Assembly: GCA_002449955.1 (NCBI GenBank)
Contig: DJYD01000009.1
Coordinates: 1-37,326, forward strand
Reading direction: 5' to 3'
Length of the DNA stretch: 37,326 nt
Origin: Lachnospiraceae bacterium UBA6987
GTDB lineage: Bacteria; Bacillota; Clostridia; Lachnospirales; Lachnospiraceae
In this document: piece by piece, positions 8,169 through 16,132 of the stretch
Layout of the letters: every line of letters starts with the position of its first letter
Position numbering within the stretch: position 1 is the first letter of the stretch
Made by a program: the position numbers and the translations under genes
Notes under the pieces: generated by a model
Seen by the model: the letters and a program-made list of their open reading frames with translations, nothing else
The model's database searches: none
Told to the model about the DNA's origin: nothing

Positions 8169-8654
8169 TTACAGGTCAAGTTCAATCTTTCTTCCCGAAG
8201 GTTCATAAGGGTAAAATTCCACGCCCGCCGCCCGGAGCATCCGCTTCGATGCACGGGTCGCCGAGGTGTTCGCATAGCGGTCCTCTGCATAGATGACCGT
8301 CCGGATCCCGCTTTGTATCAGCGCCTTCGCGCATTCATTGCAGGGGAACAGGGTCACATAGAGTTTACTGCCCTCAAGTGATCCGCCGCGATAATTCAGA
8401 ATGGCGTTCAGCTCGCTGTGCGTCGTGTAGAAATATTTGTTGTCATAGGGATCGGCGCTTTCCCGGTTCCAGGGAAAGTCTTCATCGGCACAGCCGTTGG
8501 GGAAACCGTTGTATCCCATGGAAAGGATCTTATTGTCCTGACTCACAATGCAGGCCCCCACCTGCGTGTGCGGGTCCTTGGAGCGGCGGGCGCTGAGGAA
8601 AGCAACACCCATGAAATATTCGTCCCAATTAATGTAATCTTCTCTCTGATACAT
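8169..8654 (-). CDS. dCMP deaminase / ComEB-type cytidine deaminase family protein
   Basis: This 161-residue zinc-dependent deaminase probably converts dCMP to dUMP for thymidylate synthesis. The zinc and catalytic motifs are clear: HSELNAILN (His and proton-shuttling Glu) and PCNECAKALIQSGI (PCxxC). It begins with RBS AAAAGGAGAG before ATG at 8654. The early segment NWDEYFMGVAFLSARRSKDPHTQVGACIV is typical of ComEB/dCMP deaminases. The next gene upstream (Sua5-RpiB) ends 38 bp away in the same direction, so they form an operon. Assignment to dCMP rather than another deoxycytidine nucleotide is by family resemblance. Confidence 0.93.
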   Translation of the reverse strand: MYQREDYINWDEYFMGVAFLSARRSKDPHTQVGACIVSQDNKILSMGYNGFPNGCADEDFPWNRESADPYDNKYFYTTHSELNAILNYRGGSLEGSKLYVTLFPCNECAKALIQSGIRTVIYAEDRYANTSATRASKRMLRAAGVEFYPYEPSGRKIELDL

Positions 8655-8692
8655 GGTCTCTCCTTTTCTGATCCGTTTATTCCTCTTGCGGC

Positions 8693-10234
8693 TTATTCTG
8701 CCTCGATCTGGGCGATCCGTCTGATATGCCTTTCCTCATCAGAGAAGGGCGTATCCAGGAAAATATCCACAATTTTCAGGGCAAGGCCGGGGCCTAACGT
8801 ACGTGCGCCAAGGCAAAGGACATTGGCATCATTGTGCTGTCTCGTGGCTTCTGCCGTAAAGCAGTCGCTGACAGCTGCCGCGCGGATGCCGGGGACCTTG
8901 TTGGCCGTTATGCTCATACCAATTCCGGTGCCGCAGATCAGGATTCCTTTCTCCGCCTTGCCGTCTGCCACCTGCGCCGCTACCGCGCGGGCATATTTCG
9001 GGTAATCACAGGATGCCTCCGAATAGCATCCCAGGTCATCATAGCTTATCCCTCTTTTTTTCAGATGCTCCATGATTTCCTGCTTCAGGCCGTATCCGCC
9101 ATGGTCACTTCCGATCGCAATCATCGTCTTTTTCTCCTTATTCTCCGTGCTTTGCCCGGTATGTTCAATATGATAAGCCGCTGCCTTCTGCAGGCGGTTC
9201 ATGACTGCCATGCCCAGATCCCCCTCGTCAAAGGCCTCGGACCAGGCCGCTTCAATGCCGTCTGTATCCAACTGCCTCAGGCAGTCAAACAGGCGGTGTG
9301 CGATGGTTTCCGGGTGCATTCTGCTTCCGGCTGACAGGATCTTCATGCTGATCCCCTTCCGGGCAAGCTCTGCTGCCAGCGCTTCATAAGCATTTCTGTT
9401 TTCCTCGCTGCAGAGGATCGCTGTCTTTCTGCCGCCTTCGGCTGCGGCAGCCGCTTCCCTCATGATGCGCCCCGCTGGATCTTCGCCTTCCACGATCGTG
9501 ACATCTGCCTTCGGTGCATAGTGGCGGTATTTCATTCCGGGCGCCTTCGGACGGATATCCGGCGACGGTTCTTTCAGAACTGCCGGATCGATATCGACCC
9601 GTCCAAGCAGGGCTTTCAGTCTTGCCACGCCGATAAATCCCGGCCGCAGGATTAAGGGTACACTGCCCGTCACATCAATGATCGTCGATTCCAGACCGAT
9701 CTCCGAAGGGCCTCCGTCGAGGATCATATCAATCCGGCCGTCCATATCTTCCCGGACATGCTGCGCCGTTGTCGTGCTTGGCCTGCCGGACTTGTTGGCG
9801 CTCGGTGCTGCAACCGGAACGCCGCATGCCCGGATAAAGCGCTGCGCTGCCGGGTGCGAAGGCATGCGTACCGCTACGGTATCGAGGCCGCCCGTTGTTT
9901 CTTTCGGGACAAGCGTGCTTTTATTGAAAATGAGCGTCATGGGGCCGGGCCAGAAAGCCTCTGCCAGGCGCATGGCCACCTCCGGAATATCCCTGACAAG
10001 CGGTTTTAGCGCTGCGAGCTCCGCAATATGCAGGATCAGAGGGTTGTCCGAAGGCCTCCCCTTTGCCGCATATATTTTAGCGGAAGCTGCCGGATCCAGA
10101 CCGTTGCCGCCAAGGCCGTAAACCGTCTCGGTCGGAAAGGCCACCAGACCTCCGGCGCGGATAATGTCTCCTGCCTTCCGGTACAGCGCCTCATCTTCAG
10201 GCCCGCCGGAAAGCACCACATAGCTCGTCTCCAT
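8693..10234 (-). CDS. Fusion: L-threonylcarbamoyladenylate synthase (Sua5/YrdC) - ribose-5-phosphate isomerase B
   Basis: One open frame of 513 residues joins two enzymes. Residues 1-~370 are Sua5/TsaC: the YrdC domain (GGLVAFPTETVYGLGGNG, SANKSGRPSTTTAQHV, IIDVTGSVPLILRPGFI) plus the C-terminal Sua5 domain; it makes threonylcarbamoyl-AMP for the t6A modification of tRNA. Residues ~371-513 are RpiB (MIAIGSDHGGYGLKQ, GILICGTGIGMSITANKVPGIRAA, DANVLCLGAR), which interconverts ribose-5-phosphate and ribulose-5-phosphate. The junction is a short Lys/Glu-rich linker without a stop. A good ribosome site and ATG remain at the start of the RpiB part, so RpiB may also be made separately. A lost stop codon or sequencing error is the alternative. 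Confidence 0.92.
   Translation of the reverse strand: METSYVVLSGGPEDEALYRKAGDIIRAGGLVAFPTETVYGLGGNGLDPAASAKIYAAKGRPSDNPLILHIAELAALKPLVRDIPEVAMRLAEAFWPGPMTLIFNKSTLVPKETTGGLDTVAVRMPSHPAAQRFIRACGVPVAAPSANKSGRPSTTTAQHVREDMDGRIDMILDGGPSEIGLESTIIDVTGSVPLILRPGFIGVARLKALLGRVDIDPAVLKEPSPDIRPKAPGMKYRHYAPKADVTIVEGEDPAGRIMREAAAAAEGGRKTAILCSEENRNAYEALAAELARKGISMKILSAGSRMHPETIAHRLFDCLRQLDTDGIEAAWSEAFDEGDLGMAVMNRLQKAAAYHIEHTGQSTENKEKKTMIAIGSDHGGYGLKQEIMEHLKKRGISYDDLGCYSEASCDYPKYARAVAAQVADGKAEKGILICGTGIGMSITANKVPGIRAAAVSDCFTAEATRQHNDANVLCLGARTLGPGLALKIVDIFLDTPFSDEERHIRRIAQIEAE
9122..9139 (-). promoter_or_regulatory. Internal ribosome binding site and start codon for a separate RpiB
   Basis: Within the fused gene, AAGGAG (9139-9134) lies 9 nt before an in-frame ATG (9124-9122) that gives MIAIGSDHGG, the normal RpiB N-terminus. 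From here the frame would yield a standard 143-residue RpiB. Confidence 0.7.
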
Positions 10235-10325
10235 GCACGGCTCCTTTACACAGGTTTAGCATGGCGAGTCATATTGCTGCCCATGCCTTTCGGGCATCTG
10301 CTTCAAACAGGTGCCAGCCGTTTTT

Positions 10326-10354
10326 ATGATAAATGCTATGGGCCCCGGTGTCAA
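10326..10354 (-). promoter_or_regulatory. Promoter of the sua5-rpiB operon
   Basis: On the minus strand there is -35 TTGACA (10354-10349), a 17 bp spacer and -10 TATCAT (10331-10326). The leader is about 85 nt and contains a small hairpin (ATGCCCGAAAGGCAT) before the AAAGGAG ribosome site of the METSY start. Confidence 0.8.
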
Positions 10355-10401
10355 GCCTAAGGCAGGGGCTTTCCGCTTCGGTGAGACTGCGTTTTTGCGC
10401 C

Positions 10402-11016
10402 TCAAAACCCCATAAAACGAAGGAATCTGGCAAAAAAGCCTGTCTCCCTGGATTCCGGGTTTTCTCCTTCCTCCGCCGCCTGCGGCGCCGGCATCTCTAA
10501 CGCTTCCCAGATCTGGGTAAAGCTGAAGTTTTCTTCATGACATACCTGAAACAGCGCATAAGCCATGCGTGAGGTTTCCTCGTCATTATGATCGCACTTT
10601 TTCAGCAGGAAACGGGAAAGGGTCTGCAGCTGAAGAAAGAAGCTTTCCCGCCTTGACGGATCATAACAAAAGCGCCAGCCCGCCTTTCCGCGGTAAATTA
10701 ACCCCGGTTCAAGGAAGAGGCTGTCCGGCTCAAGCAGATACTCCTCGAGTTCATTGGATACGCGGTAGAGACTGTGCATCAGATCCCTGATTTCTGCCGC
10801 ACCTATCCCGCTTGTCCCAAGTTCCGCTTCCAGACTCCTTAATCCGTCGATCGCATAGCGGTACTCCCGCCCCGTCTCTGTCTCCCGGCTTTCCATGCGC
10901 AGAAGACCTGACGGTGCCGTCCTTTCAGCCATACGCGCCGAAACCTCATCCTCAGGTTTTTTCTCCGAAATGATCAGATAACTGGCATCCAGCTCCCGGC
11001 TGTAACATATATCCAT
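10402..11016 (-). CDS. DUF6382-type protein, last gene of the Tad operon
   Basis: This 204-residue protein begins MDICYSRELDASYLIIS; the start is set by AAGGGAGG four to five bases before the ATG at 11016. The pattern of the N-terminal ~170 residues (LLRMESRETETGREYRYAIDGLRSLEAEL, YLLEPDSLFLEPGLIYRGKAGWRFCYDP) resembles the DUF6382 domain, which in Clostridia often precedes an FHA domain and sits next to Tad pilus genes. No FHA domain follows here; the short tail is Glu-rich and ends in FFARFLRFMGF, a possible membrane-binding helix. Its function is unknown. It is probably a cytoplasmic accessory or regulatory factor of the pilus machine, judged from position. Confidence 0.8.
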   Translation of the reverse strand: MDICYSRELDASYLIISEKKPEDEVSARMAERTAPSGLLRMESRETETGREYRYAIDGLRSLEAELGTSGIGAAEIRDLMHSLYRVSNELEEYLLEPDSLFLEPGLIYRGKAGWRFCYDPSRRESFFLQLQTLSRFLLKKCDHNDEETSRMAYALFQVCHEENFSFTQIWEALEMPAPQAAEEGENPESRETGFFARFLRFMGF

Positions 11017-11042
11017 GCCGCCTCCCTTCCGTAGCTCGTACA

Positions 11043-11273
11043 TTAGTCTTTTTTCGGGATCCAGACTTCGATAAACTGGCACAGGCGGATCAGATCCCTC
11101 GGTATAAAACGCTCCTCCTGATGCTGCACAGCTTCCGCTTCAAAGGCGGAAGCCTCATTTCGTATTGCTTCATGACTGCGCCTCGCCGTCCCCATCAGCA
11201 AGACAAGAACGAGCAGGATCATGATCATCAACAGCGAAGCTTCTACGGTAAAGCTTCCCCGATCATTCCGCAG
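11043..11273 (-). CDS. Short TadE-like pseudopilin
   Basis: The signature is GSFTVEASLLMIMILLVLVLLMG: a TadE-type class III leader cleaved after Gly, with Glu at +5 and a hydrophobic helix. About 40 further residues follow. No ATG/GTG/TTG lies just before the leader in this frame; CTG at 11273 would give a leader of six residues (LRNDRG), and the gene overlaps the prepilin peptidase by 31 bp, so translation is probably coupled. An ATG inside the helix is the only conventional alternative and would destroy the leader. The frame is open much further upstream, but that part overlaps the peptidase and is not protein-like. Such pseudopilins help assemble Flp pili. Confidence 0.75.
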   Translation of the reverse strand: MRNDRGSFTVEASLLMIMILLVLVLLMGTARRSHEAIRNEASAFEAEAVQHQEERFIPRDLIRLCQFIEVWIPKKD

Positions 11274-11722
11274 GCAAGAAGGAGAAGATAAGCCGCGGCG
11301 GTGAAGGGAAGAAAGGGCAGGCTGATCTTCTTCGTGTGCCTGACTAAAGCAATGATCGTCCCCGGCAGAGCGCACAGGAACAGTGCCGCCGTAAGCAGCG
11401 TAAAAAGGCTTCCCCAAGGGAGCCAGAAAGCGAGCGTGCAAAAGCATATTCCATCTCCGTAACCGACTGCTCCCCGCGTTAGTGCGGCGGAGGTCAAAAG
11501 CAGTGCTCCGGCGCCAAGGCCCGGAAGATAAGCAAGACAGATCCCGGAGACAGCTTCGCCCCCGGCAATTGCCAGGATTCTTAACAGAAGACCGCAGCCC
11601 CCGCCTGCCGCAAGCAAGGCCGCCGGCACTTTTTTGATTCGGATATCCCAAACGGCAAGCAAAACCAGGTATGCGGGCAGCAGAACGCGTTCTGCCGCTT
11701 CAAGCGTTTCCCGCGGCAGCAT
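11243..11722 (-). CDS. Prepilin peptidase (A24 family, TadV/CpaA-like)
   Basis: This is a polytopic aspartic peptidase of 159 residues that cleaves the leaders of Flp pilin and TadE-like pseudopilins. Both catalytic aspartates are visible: the first in VWDIRIKKVP (about residue 26), the second in GYGDG (the GxGD motif, about residue 90). Several hydrophobic helices surround them. I take ATG at 11722, placed 7 nt after AGGAGG and sharing its A with the TGA of the upstream gene; a GTG one codon earlier is the alternative. The short length without the methylase domain is normal for TadV/CpaA types. Confidence 0.93.
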   Translation of the reverse strand: MLPRETLEAAERVLLPAYLVLLAVWDIRIKKVPAALLAAGGGCGLLLRILAIAGGEAVSGICLAYLPGLGAGALLLTSAALTRGAVGYGDGICFCTLAFWLPWGSLFTLLTAALFLCALPGTIIALVRHTKKISLPFLPFTAAAYLLLLACGMIGEALP

Positions 11723-12795
11723 CACCCTGCCTCCTTCCCGCAGTAATGGCAGGGACGGTACTTTTCTTCTGCTTCACTCAGAGGGATTTTTCTGATATAC
11801 CTTGTGATCTCGCCGCAGTCCCTGTCAGCATGATAGCGAACGCCTTCATTGGTAATGTAGACGACACCGGCGAGGACCGGCTTTCCCCTGCAGCAATAAT
11901 CACAGGGATAATATTTGCCTCCGCTGGCATTGCGGTAATTGCCGACCTCCGCTGCAGGCACGGCCACCGGTCGAATGTGCAGCACGCGGCAGTCAAGACT
12001 TCTGTGAAAAACCACGCCGTTTGCCGTCACATAAACGATCGTCTCCTCCGGTTCCTGCTCATCTTCGGACTCGCTCTCCGGCTTCTGCGAAACCGTTCCC
12101 ATCCAGAGGCGCCTGCAGCTTCTGACCGTGACCGGAATGTGCAGCCTGAACGGAAACCCGACGCGTGAAGCAACGCGGAAGCTTAACACCAGATCCAGCT
12201 CGCGCGCGTGCAGAACGCTGCCCGACAGGGAAAGGCCGTCGGCTCCGCCCTCCACACCTGCCGCCTTCAGTCTGTCCTCTCCGATCTTGTCTGTCACAAG
12301 GCTTCTCACGGCCGCCTGCCATAAAACCGCTGCAGTCTTTTCCTTTAAGAAAGCTTTTACCTCCTGAATAAGGTCGTGCTTGCCGTGCAGCAGGCTAAGC
12401 AGGCTGCTGTCACCGTTTAAAACGGCAGTAATCTCGCTGCCATCGGCAATCGACATCAGATCTGTTCCGGTATACTGCTCGGCAAAGGAAACCGCATAAG
12501 ACCATTCCGCAACCGCTTCACAGACTTCATCCAGGGCTTTTTGCGCCCGGAGCGCAATCCCCTGCTCCTGATAAAAGGTAAAGAAGAGACTGGAAAGCAG
12601 CAAAAACAGGGTGAAGGCAAGCGCTGCCTCCACAGTCATCACAGCGGAAAGAAAGCCCCCGGATGCCGGAGTTTTGGAGAGACGTTTTGGTGTTCGGAAG
12701 GACTCATAAGATTGGGGTTGAGGGAGATGTCGCAGCCATTCCTCTGCCAAGGGTCCGCCGTTTTGTGTTTGATGCATCCGGGGAAAACGATTCAT
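11722..12795 (-). CDS. TadE-like pseudopilin with two C-terminal H-x4-C / C-x2-C metal-binding-like modules
   Basis: The protein has 357 residues. The start at 12795 follows AAAGGAGGTAAC. Around residues 52-75 lies a TadE-like segment (MTVEAALAFTLFLLLSSLFF). A presumably extracytoplasmic region follows. The end carries two related modules: residues ~253-302 (VYVTANGVVFHRSLDC ... PCDYC) and ~311-353 (VYITNEGVRYHADRDC ... PCHYC). Each has H-x4-C then C-x2-C, resembling the small Cys/His module found at the ends of some secreted nucleases and ComEC-like proteins. The second probably arose by duplication. A role in metal binding or disulfide-stabilised packing is inference. It sits between DUF5702 and the prepilin peptidase. 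Confidence 0.88.
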   Translation of the reverse strand: MNRFPRMHQTQNGGPLAEEWLRHLPQPQSYESFRTPKRLSKTPASGGFLSAVMTVEAALAFTLFLLLSSLFFTFYQEQGIALRAQKALDEVCEAVAEWSYAVSFAEQYTGTDLMSIADGSEITAVLNGDSSLLSLLHGKHDLIQEVKAFLKEKTAAVLWQAAVRSLVTDKIGEDRLKAAGVEGGADGLSLSGSVLHARELDLVLSFRVASRVGFPFRLHIPVTVRSCRRLWMGTVSQKPESESEDEQEPEETIVYVTANGVVFHRSLDCRVLHIRPVAVPAAEVGNYRNASGGKYYPCDYCCRGKPVLAGVVYITNEGVRYHADRDCGEITRYIRKIPLSEAEEKYRPCHYCGKEAG

Positions 12796-12820
12796 GTTAC
12801 CTCCTTTCCTGATCCCGCCG

Positions 12821-14356
12821 TCAGTAACTGAAAGCGGCTGTTTTTGTATATTTCCGGCCAAATCCCGCGCCGCTCAGGCGTCTGTACGCCGGATATTGCA
12901 GATACATGGTTGCCGCCACCGCCGTCATGGACAGGGAAGCCTGAACCATATAATCCCGTAGGTAAAAATCAGACTGCAGCTTCCTCAAGCGCGCCTGGAT
13001 TACATCCATCATGCGGTAAGCGGTCTTCGGTCCTGCCTTCAGATAAAACAGAAGCCGCAAATAATCGCTGTACGAAAGGCCGAGAGAAAATCCGCCTTCC
13101 TCCTGCACGCTGTTCAGGGAAAGCGCCGAGAGTTTCCAGCTTGTCCGGCTCTTCCACAGCACCACCCGTTTCCCCTGGAACAGGGCACGCAGATCCACAA
13201 GACTTTCCGCCGCAGCCCAGGCGGCAATCAGGATCCATTTCAGAACGGATGTCAGTTCGGGCAATGCAAGGGCCGACATCACGGTTAGCGCCGCCGTCTG
13301 CGCCGCTGCCATTTTCTCTCCATCCGTACAGAGGTAAGCAAAATTCAGGCCGGTCCGTATCAGCATCAGGTCGCCGGCAACAGAAGCCAACGCTTCCCTG
13401 TCGCTGTTTTTTCCGCTGATAACATATTCTGCTTCATAACGCTGTCCGTTTTCCGCCGAGGTATAGCAGTCCATCTGATTCATCAGATATTCGCCGAGCA
13501 GCAGGATCTCGTCAAAAGAATAATCTGCCCGTGCGATCCCGCTGTGCAGCAGCTTTTCCTCTTCCGGGAGAAGAGAAGGTCTGTCCGGAAGGTTCCAGCT
13601 TAAGGAAGAAAGCTGCATATTCCCCGTAATCAGGCCCAGGATGCCTCCGTCCTTAATCTCCTTCAGCTGATCCAGCAGCTCGGAAAAGCTGACACCGGAA
13701 AGATCTGTTTTTTCTTCCTGCGGCGGCCCTTCTTCGCCCGGAGGCGTCTCGTCCTCCGCAGTCCGCCCTGCTGCCGCAATCAATTCCTCTGCTTTCTTTT
13801 TCAGATCACCGTACCCGCCCAGAATATCTTCCAGACTGTAGCTGTCACTCCCAAGAAAGCTCTGCAGCGTTCCGTTAAAGCTGGCCGCACCATCCTCATC
13901 AAACAAACCGAGCCGTTCCAGCGTTTCCTTGAGCAAAACGCTGATCCCGGCGCTTGTCATGTAATTCATGACCGCATCGGTAAAGACTTTGCCGTTATCT
14001 TCCGTAAGATAGACCGTATCCACCGCCTTCACATAAAGGGAGGACAGCAAAATACGGTCGCCCTGCCGCACCAGTCCTCCTGCCGGCTGCAGGTAAGTCC
14101 TTGCATAGCGCTCGGCTTCTGCCGGCCAGCAGGTCCTCTCTTCCGTCCGCCCGCGCGCGGCAAGCAGACCGAAATCCTGCAGCAGATCCGTGTGGAAGGC
14201 AGCAAAGACCGATTCGATCCCCGAGCGGGCAGCCATGCCGGCAAGATGATCCAGAGCAGCCGCCCTTGCGCTTTCCAGCGTCACCATGACAAGCGCCGTA
14301 ACCAGCAGAAAAATCAGGGCTAAAAAGGCACTGATCTGAGCGCTCAGCCGTTTCAT
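12821..14356 (-). CDS. DUF5702 family membrane protein of the Tad locus
   Basis: This 511-residue protein begins MKRLSAQISAFLALIFLLVTALVMVTLESARAAA, a membrane segment with the TadG-like arrangement (Glu-Ser after the helix). It matches proteins called DUF5702 in Lachnospiraceae Tad clusters. The middle part is charged and helical; near the end another hydrophobic stretch (SSLSMTAVAATMYLQYPAYRRL region) may be a second helix. The start ATG overlaps the stop of the Flp pilin gene (ATGA). It is likely an envelope component of the pilus machine, but the exact role is unknown. Confidence 0.88.
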   Translation of the reverse strand: MKRLSAQISAFLALIFLLVTALVMVTLESARAAALDHLAGMAARSGIESVFAAFHTDLLQDFGLLAARGRTEERTCWPAEAERYARTYLQPAGGLVRQGDRILLSSLYVKAVDTVYLTEDNGKVFTDAVMNYMTSAGISVLLKETLERLGLFDEDGAASFNGTLQSFLGSDSYSLEDILGGYGDLKKKAEELIAAAGRTAEDETPPGEEGPPQEEKTDLSGVSFSELLDQLKEIKDGGILGLITGNMQLSSLSWNLPDRPSLLPEEEKLLHSGIARADYSFDEILLLGEYLMNQMDCYTSAENGQRYEAEYVISGKNSDREALASVAGDLMLIRTGLNFAYLCTDGEKMAAAQTAALTVMSALALPELTSVLKWILIAAWAAAESLVDLRALFQGKRVVLWKSRTSWKLSALSLNSVQEEGGFSLGLSYSDYLRLLFYLKAGPKTAYRMMDVIQARLRKLQSDFYLRDYMVQASLSMTAVAATMYLQYPAYRRLSGAGFGRKYTKTAAFSY

Positions 14357-14526
14357 TCCGTAATGATTGCCACGCCGCCCGTGATGCTGCCGAAAATGCT
14401 CTGCACGAGCGCGGTCAGCTGCTCTTTGAAGATCACCACAAGCGCAATCAGCACCACAAGGATCAGGATGACCTCCACCACGCCAATCCCGCTCTCGTCC
14501 TTCAGGATTTCTTTAACCGTTCTCAT
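14353..14526 (-). CDS. Flp-type (type IVb) pilin
   Basis: This 57-residue protein, MRTVKEILKDESGIG followed by VVEVILILVVLIALVVIF, has the form of Firmicute Flp pilins: a short charged leader, Gly before the cleavage site, the Glu-containing start of the helix, and one hydrophobic helix. The ATG at 14526 follows AGAAAGGAG by 5 nt. The C-terminal tail LTALVQSIFGSITGGVAIITE is typical. It lies between tadC and DUF5702 and should be the major pilus subunit, processed by the peptidase at 11243-11722. The prepared ORF list missed it because of its size. Confidence 0.92.
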   Translation of the reverse strand: MRTVKEILKDESGIGVVEVILILVVLIALVVIFKEQLTALVQSIFGSITGGVAIITE

Positions 14527-14538
14527 CTTTTCTCCTTT

Positions 14539-15222
14539 CTACCATGTTGTTTGCATCTGCATAAACGCGGGCACCACGACCAGAAGCAAGGTCAGCCCAA
14601 ACAATATCAGTATCGGTAAAAGCAGGAGTGTTCCCGCCTGCTCTCCGCGTTTTTTCACCCTCATCAGATCTGCAGCCAACGCATTTGCGGCTTCCTGCTC
14701 CAGCAAAGTGAACAGGTCCCGGTTGCCCTGCTGTACATAAGTCTCCAGCAGACTGCCCAACCGCAAATACTCGGGTAAGCCGCAGCGTCTTCCGAAATCT
14801 GCATAAGCCCGGTCTTCATACACACCGCCGATGATCTGCCTTCTGGTCAGATCCATTTCTTCATAAGCGATCCTTAACGGGCTACCTACCCGTCTGTCTT
14901 CCTGATAGTCACGGACGATTCTCTCCCAGCTGCTGCGCAGGGAAAGCCCTGCCGTCATGTATAGTCCGAGGCGCGTCACCAGGGCAGCGTAATCTGCCTG
15001 CAAAGCCCGGGCTCTCTTATCTTTCTCCTGTTTTTCCTGCTGCACCGGCAGATACAAAAGCGCGGCGCCTGCCAAGATGCCAAGCAAAAGAAGCACAAGT
15101 CCCGTCTGCATCTCTCCTGCCCTGACGCCCCATACCATGCCGGCTGCGCCGCCTGCGCCGCTGATCAGCGCGCTTTTTCCGGCAGCCCGCCTCCGGTCCA
15201 AACGTTTCTTATCGTCCGTCAT
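14539..15222 (-). CDS. tadC: Type II secretion F-domain protein TadC-like
   Basis: This 227-residue inner-membrane platform protein has two N-terminal membrane segments (about residues 15-60), a cytosolic helical T2SSF domain (ALVTRLGLYMTAGLSLRSSWERI, then GRRCGLPEYLRLGSLLETYVQQG) and a C-terminal helix (LLLLPILILFGLTLLLVVVPAFMQ). It pairs with TadB to form the platform for the CpaF motor. Its ATG overlaps the tadB stop by 14 bp, indicating coupled translation. The order tadB-tadC-pilin is typical. Confidence 0.93.
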   Translation of the reverse strand: MTDDKKRLDRRRAAGKSALISGAGGAAGMVWGVRAGEMQTGLVLLLLGILAGAALLYLPVQQEKQEKDKRARALQADYAALVTRLGLYMTAGLSLRSSWERIVRDYQEDRRVGSPLRIAYEEMDLTRRQIIGGVYEDRAYADFGRRCGLPEYLRLGSLLETYVQQGNRDLFTLLEQEAANALAADLMRVKKRGEQAGTLLLLPILILFGLTLLLVVVPAFMQMQTTW

Positions 15223-16132
15223 AGCATTTTTCCAGCATCCGATCCCCCAGGATCACGGCTGCAAGGTAAACCGGGAGCACTGCCGCCATGAACAAGCGCC
15301 CGCCTGCCGTATAGAGTCCTTCGGTAAGCTCCGGCGTGCTCAGATTCAGATACAGCAATATCCCGGCAGGCACGAGACACATAATGTGATATTCCAGCTT
15401 CTGCCCGGCGAGGCAGGTCTCCGTTTCTTCCCTCACCATGCGGCGCGCTTCCATTGCTGCCAGCATGCGCTTAAGAACAGGAAGATAATTCCCGCCCAGG
15501 CGCTTTGCCACCGCTATGACCCGGGCAAGTTCCGCCGCATCGTCCAGGCTGCTCCTTGCCGCAAAGTCTTTAAGAATCAGCTCCGGAGGCGTCTGCAGGC
15601 TGAGCAGACGCACCATCTCTGCCGCCTCTTTTGTCATCATGGCATCTTTGCCGTGCATCGTCAGGGCTTCTCCTGCCGCTTCACGCATGGCATTTTCCAG
15701 GGCAAAGCCCGTTCGCAGAAAACCGGTCACGGAAAGCAGATAATCCTTCAGCTGCTCCGTAAACTGCAGTTTTTTTGCTCTTGCATACTTGCGGGCAGCC
15801 ACCCGGTACAGAATATAGGCGCAGGGCAGTGCCGGCACGGCGCTAAGCTGACCCCGGAAGAACAGCCAGCCTGCCGCAAGGCCTCCTGCTGCCCCGCCTG
15901 CCGCGGCAAGCAGCCCTCCCTTAAGCGGCAGCCTGAAAGCCTCATATGCCTCACGCGGAATCAGCTTAGCGAAGACACGGCGGATCAAGTCTCCCGCTCT
16001 CCGAAAAATGCGGCGCTGCGCCGCAGGCGTTCTTCCACTTGGTTTGCCGCTCGGGCTGCAAGCCGGTCCAGACAAGTCCCTGCCCCCGTTCATAAAGGAA
16101 TAAGCTGCGGCACCCTGTTTCTCCGTTTTCAA
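15209..16132 (-). CDS. tadB: Type II secretion F-domain protein TadB-like
   Basis: This is a membrane platform protein of the Flp pilus. From residue ~70 on there are two hydrophobic segments (GGLLAAAGGAAGGLAAGWLFF, LSAVPALPCAYILY), a T2SSF domain (YLLSVTGFLRTGFALENAMREAA, LARVIAVAKRLGGNYLPVLKRM) and C-terminal helices. The start is uncertain. A TTG at 16132 has an excellent ribosome site (AGGAGGT, 8 nt spacer) but gives a 167 bp overlap with cpaF and a 50-residue low-complexity head. A TTG at 15988 would remove nearly all overlap but has poor spacing. I kept 16132. Confidence 0.88.
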   Translation of the reverse strand: MKTEKQGAAAYSFMNGGRDLSGPACSPSGKPSGRTPAAQRRIFRRAGDLIRRVFAKLIPREAYEAFRLPLKGGLLAAAGGAAGGLAAGWLFFRGQLSAVPALPCAYILYRVAARKYARAKKLQFTEQLKDYLLSVTGFLRTGFALENAMREAAGEALTMHGKDAMMTKEAAEMVRLLSLQTPPELILKDFAARSSLDDAAELARVIAVAKRLGGNYLPVLKRMLAAMEARRMVREETETCLAGQKLEYHIMCLVPAGILLYLNLSTPELTEGLYTAGGRLFMAAVLPVYLAAVILGDRMLEKCYDGR

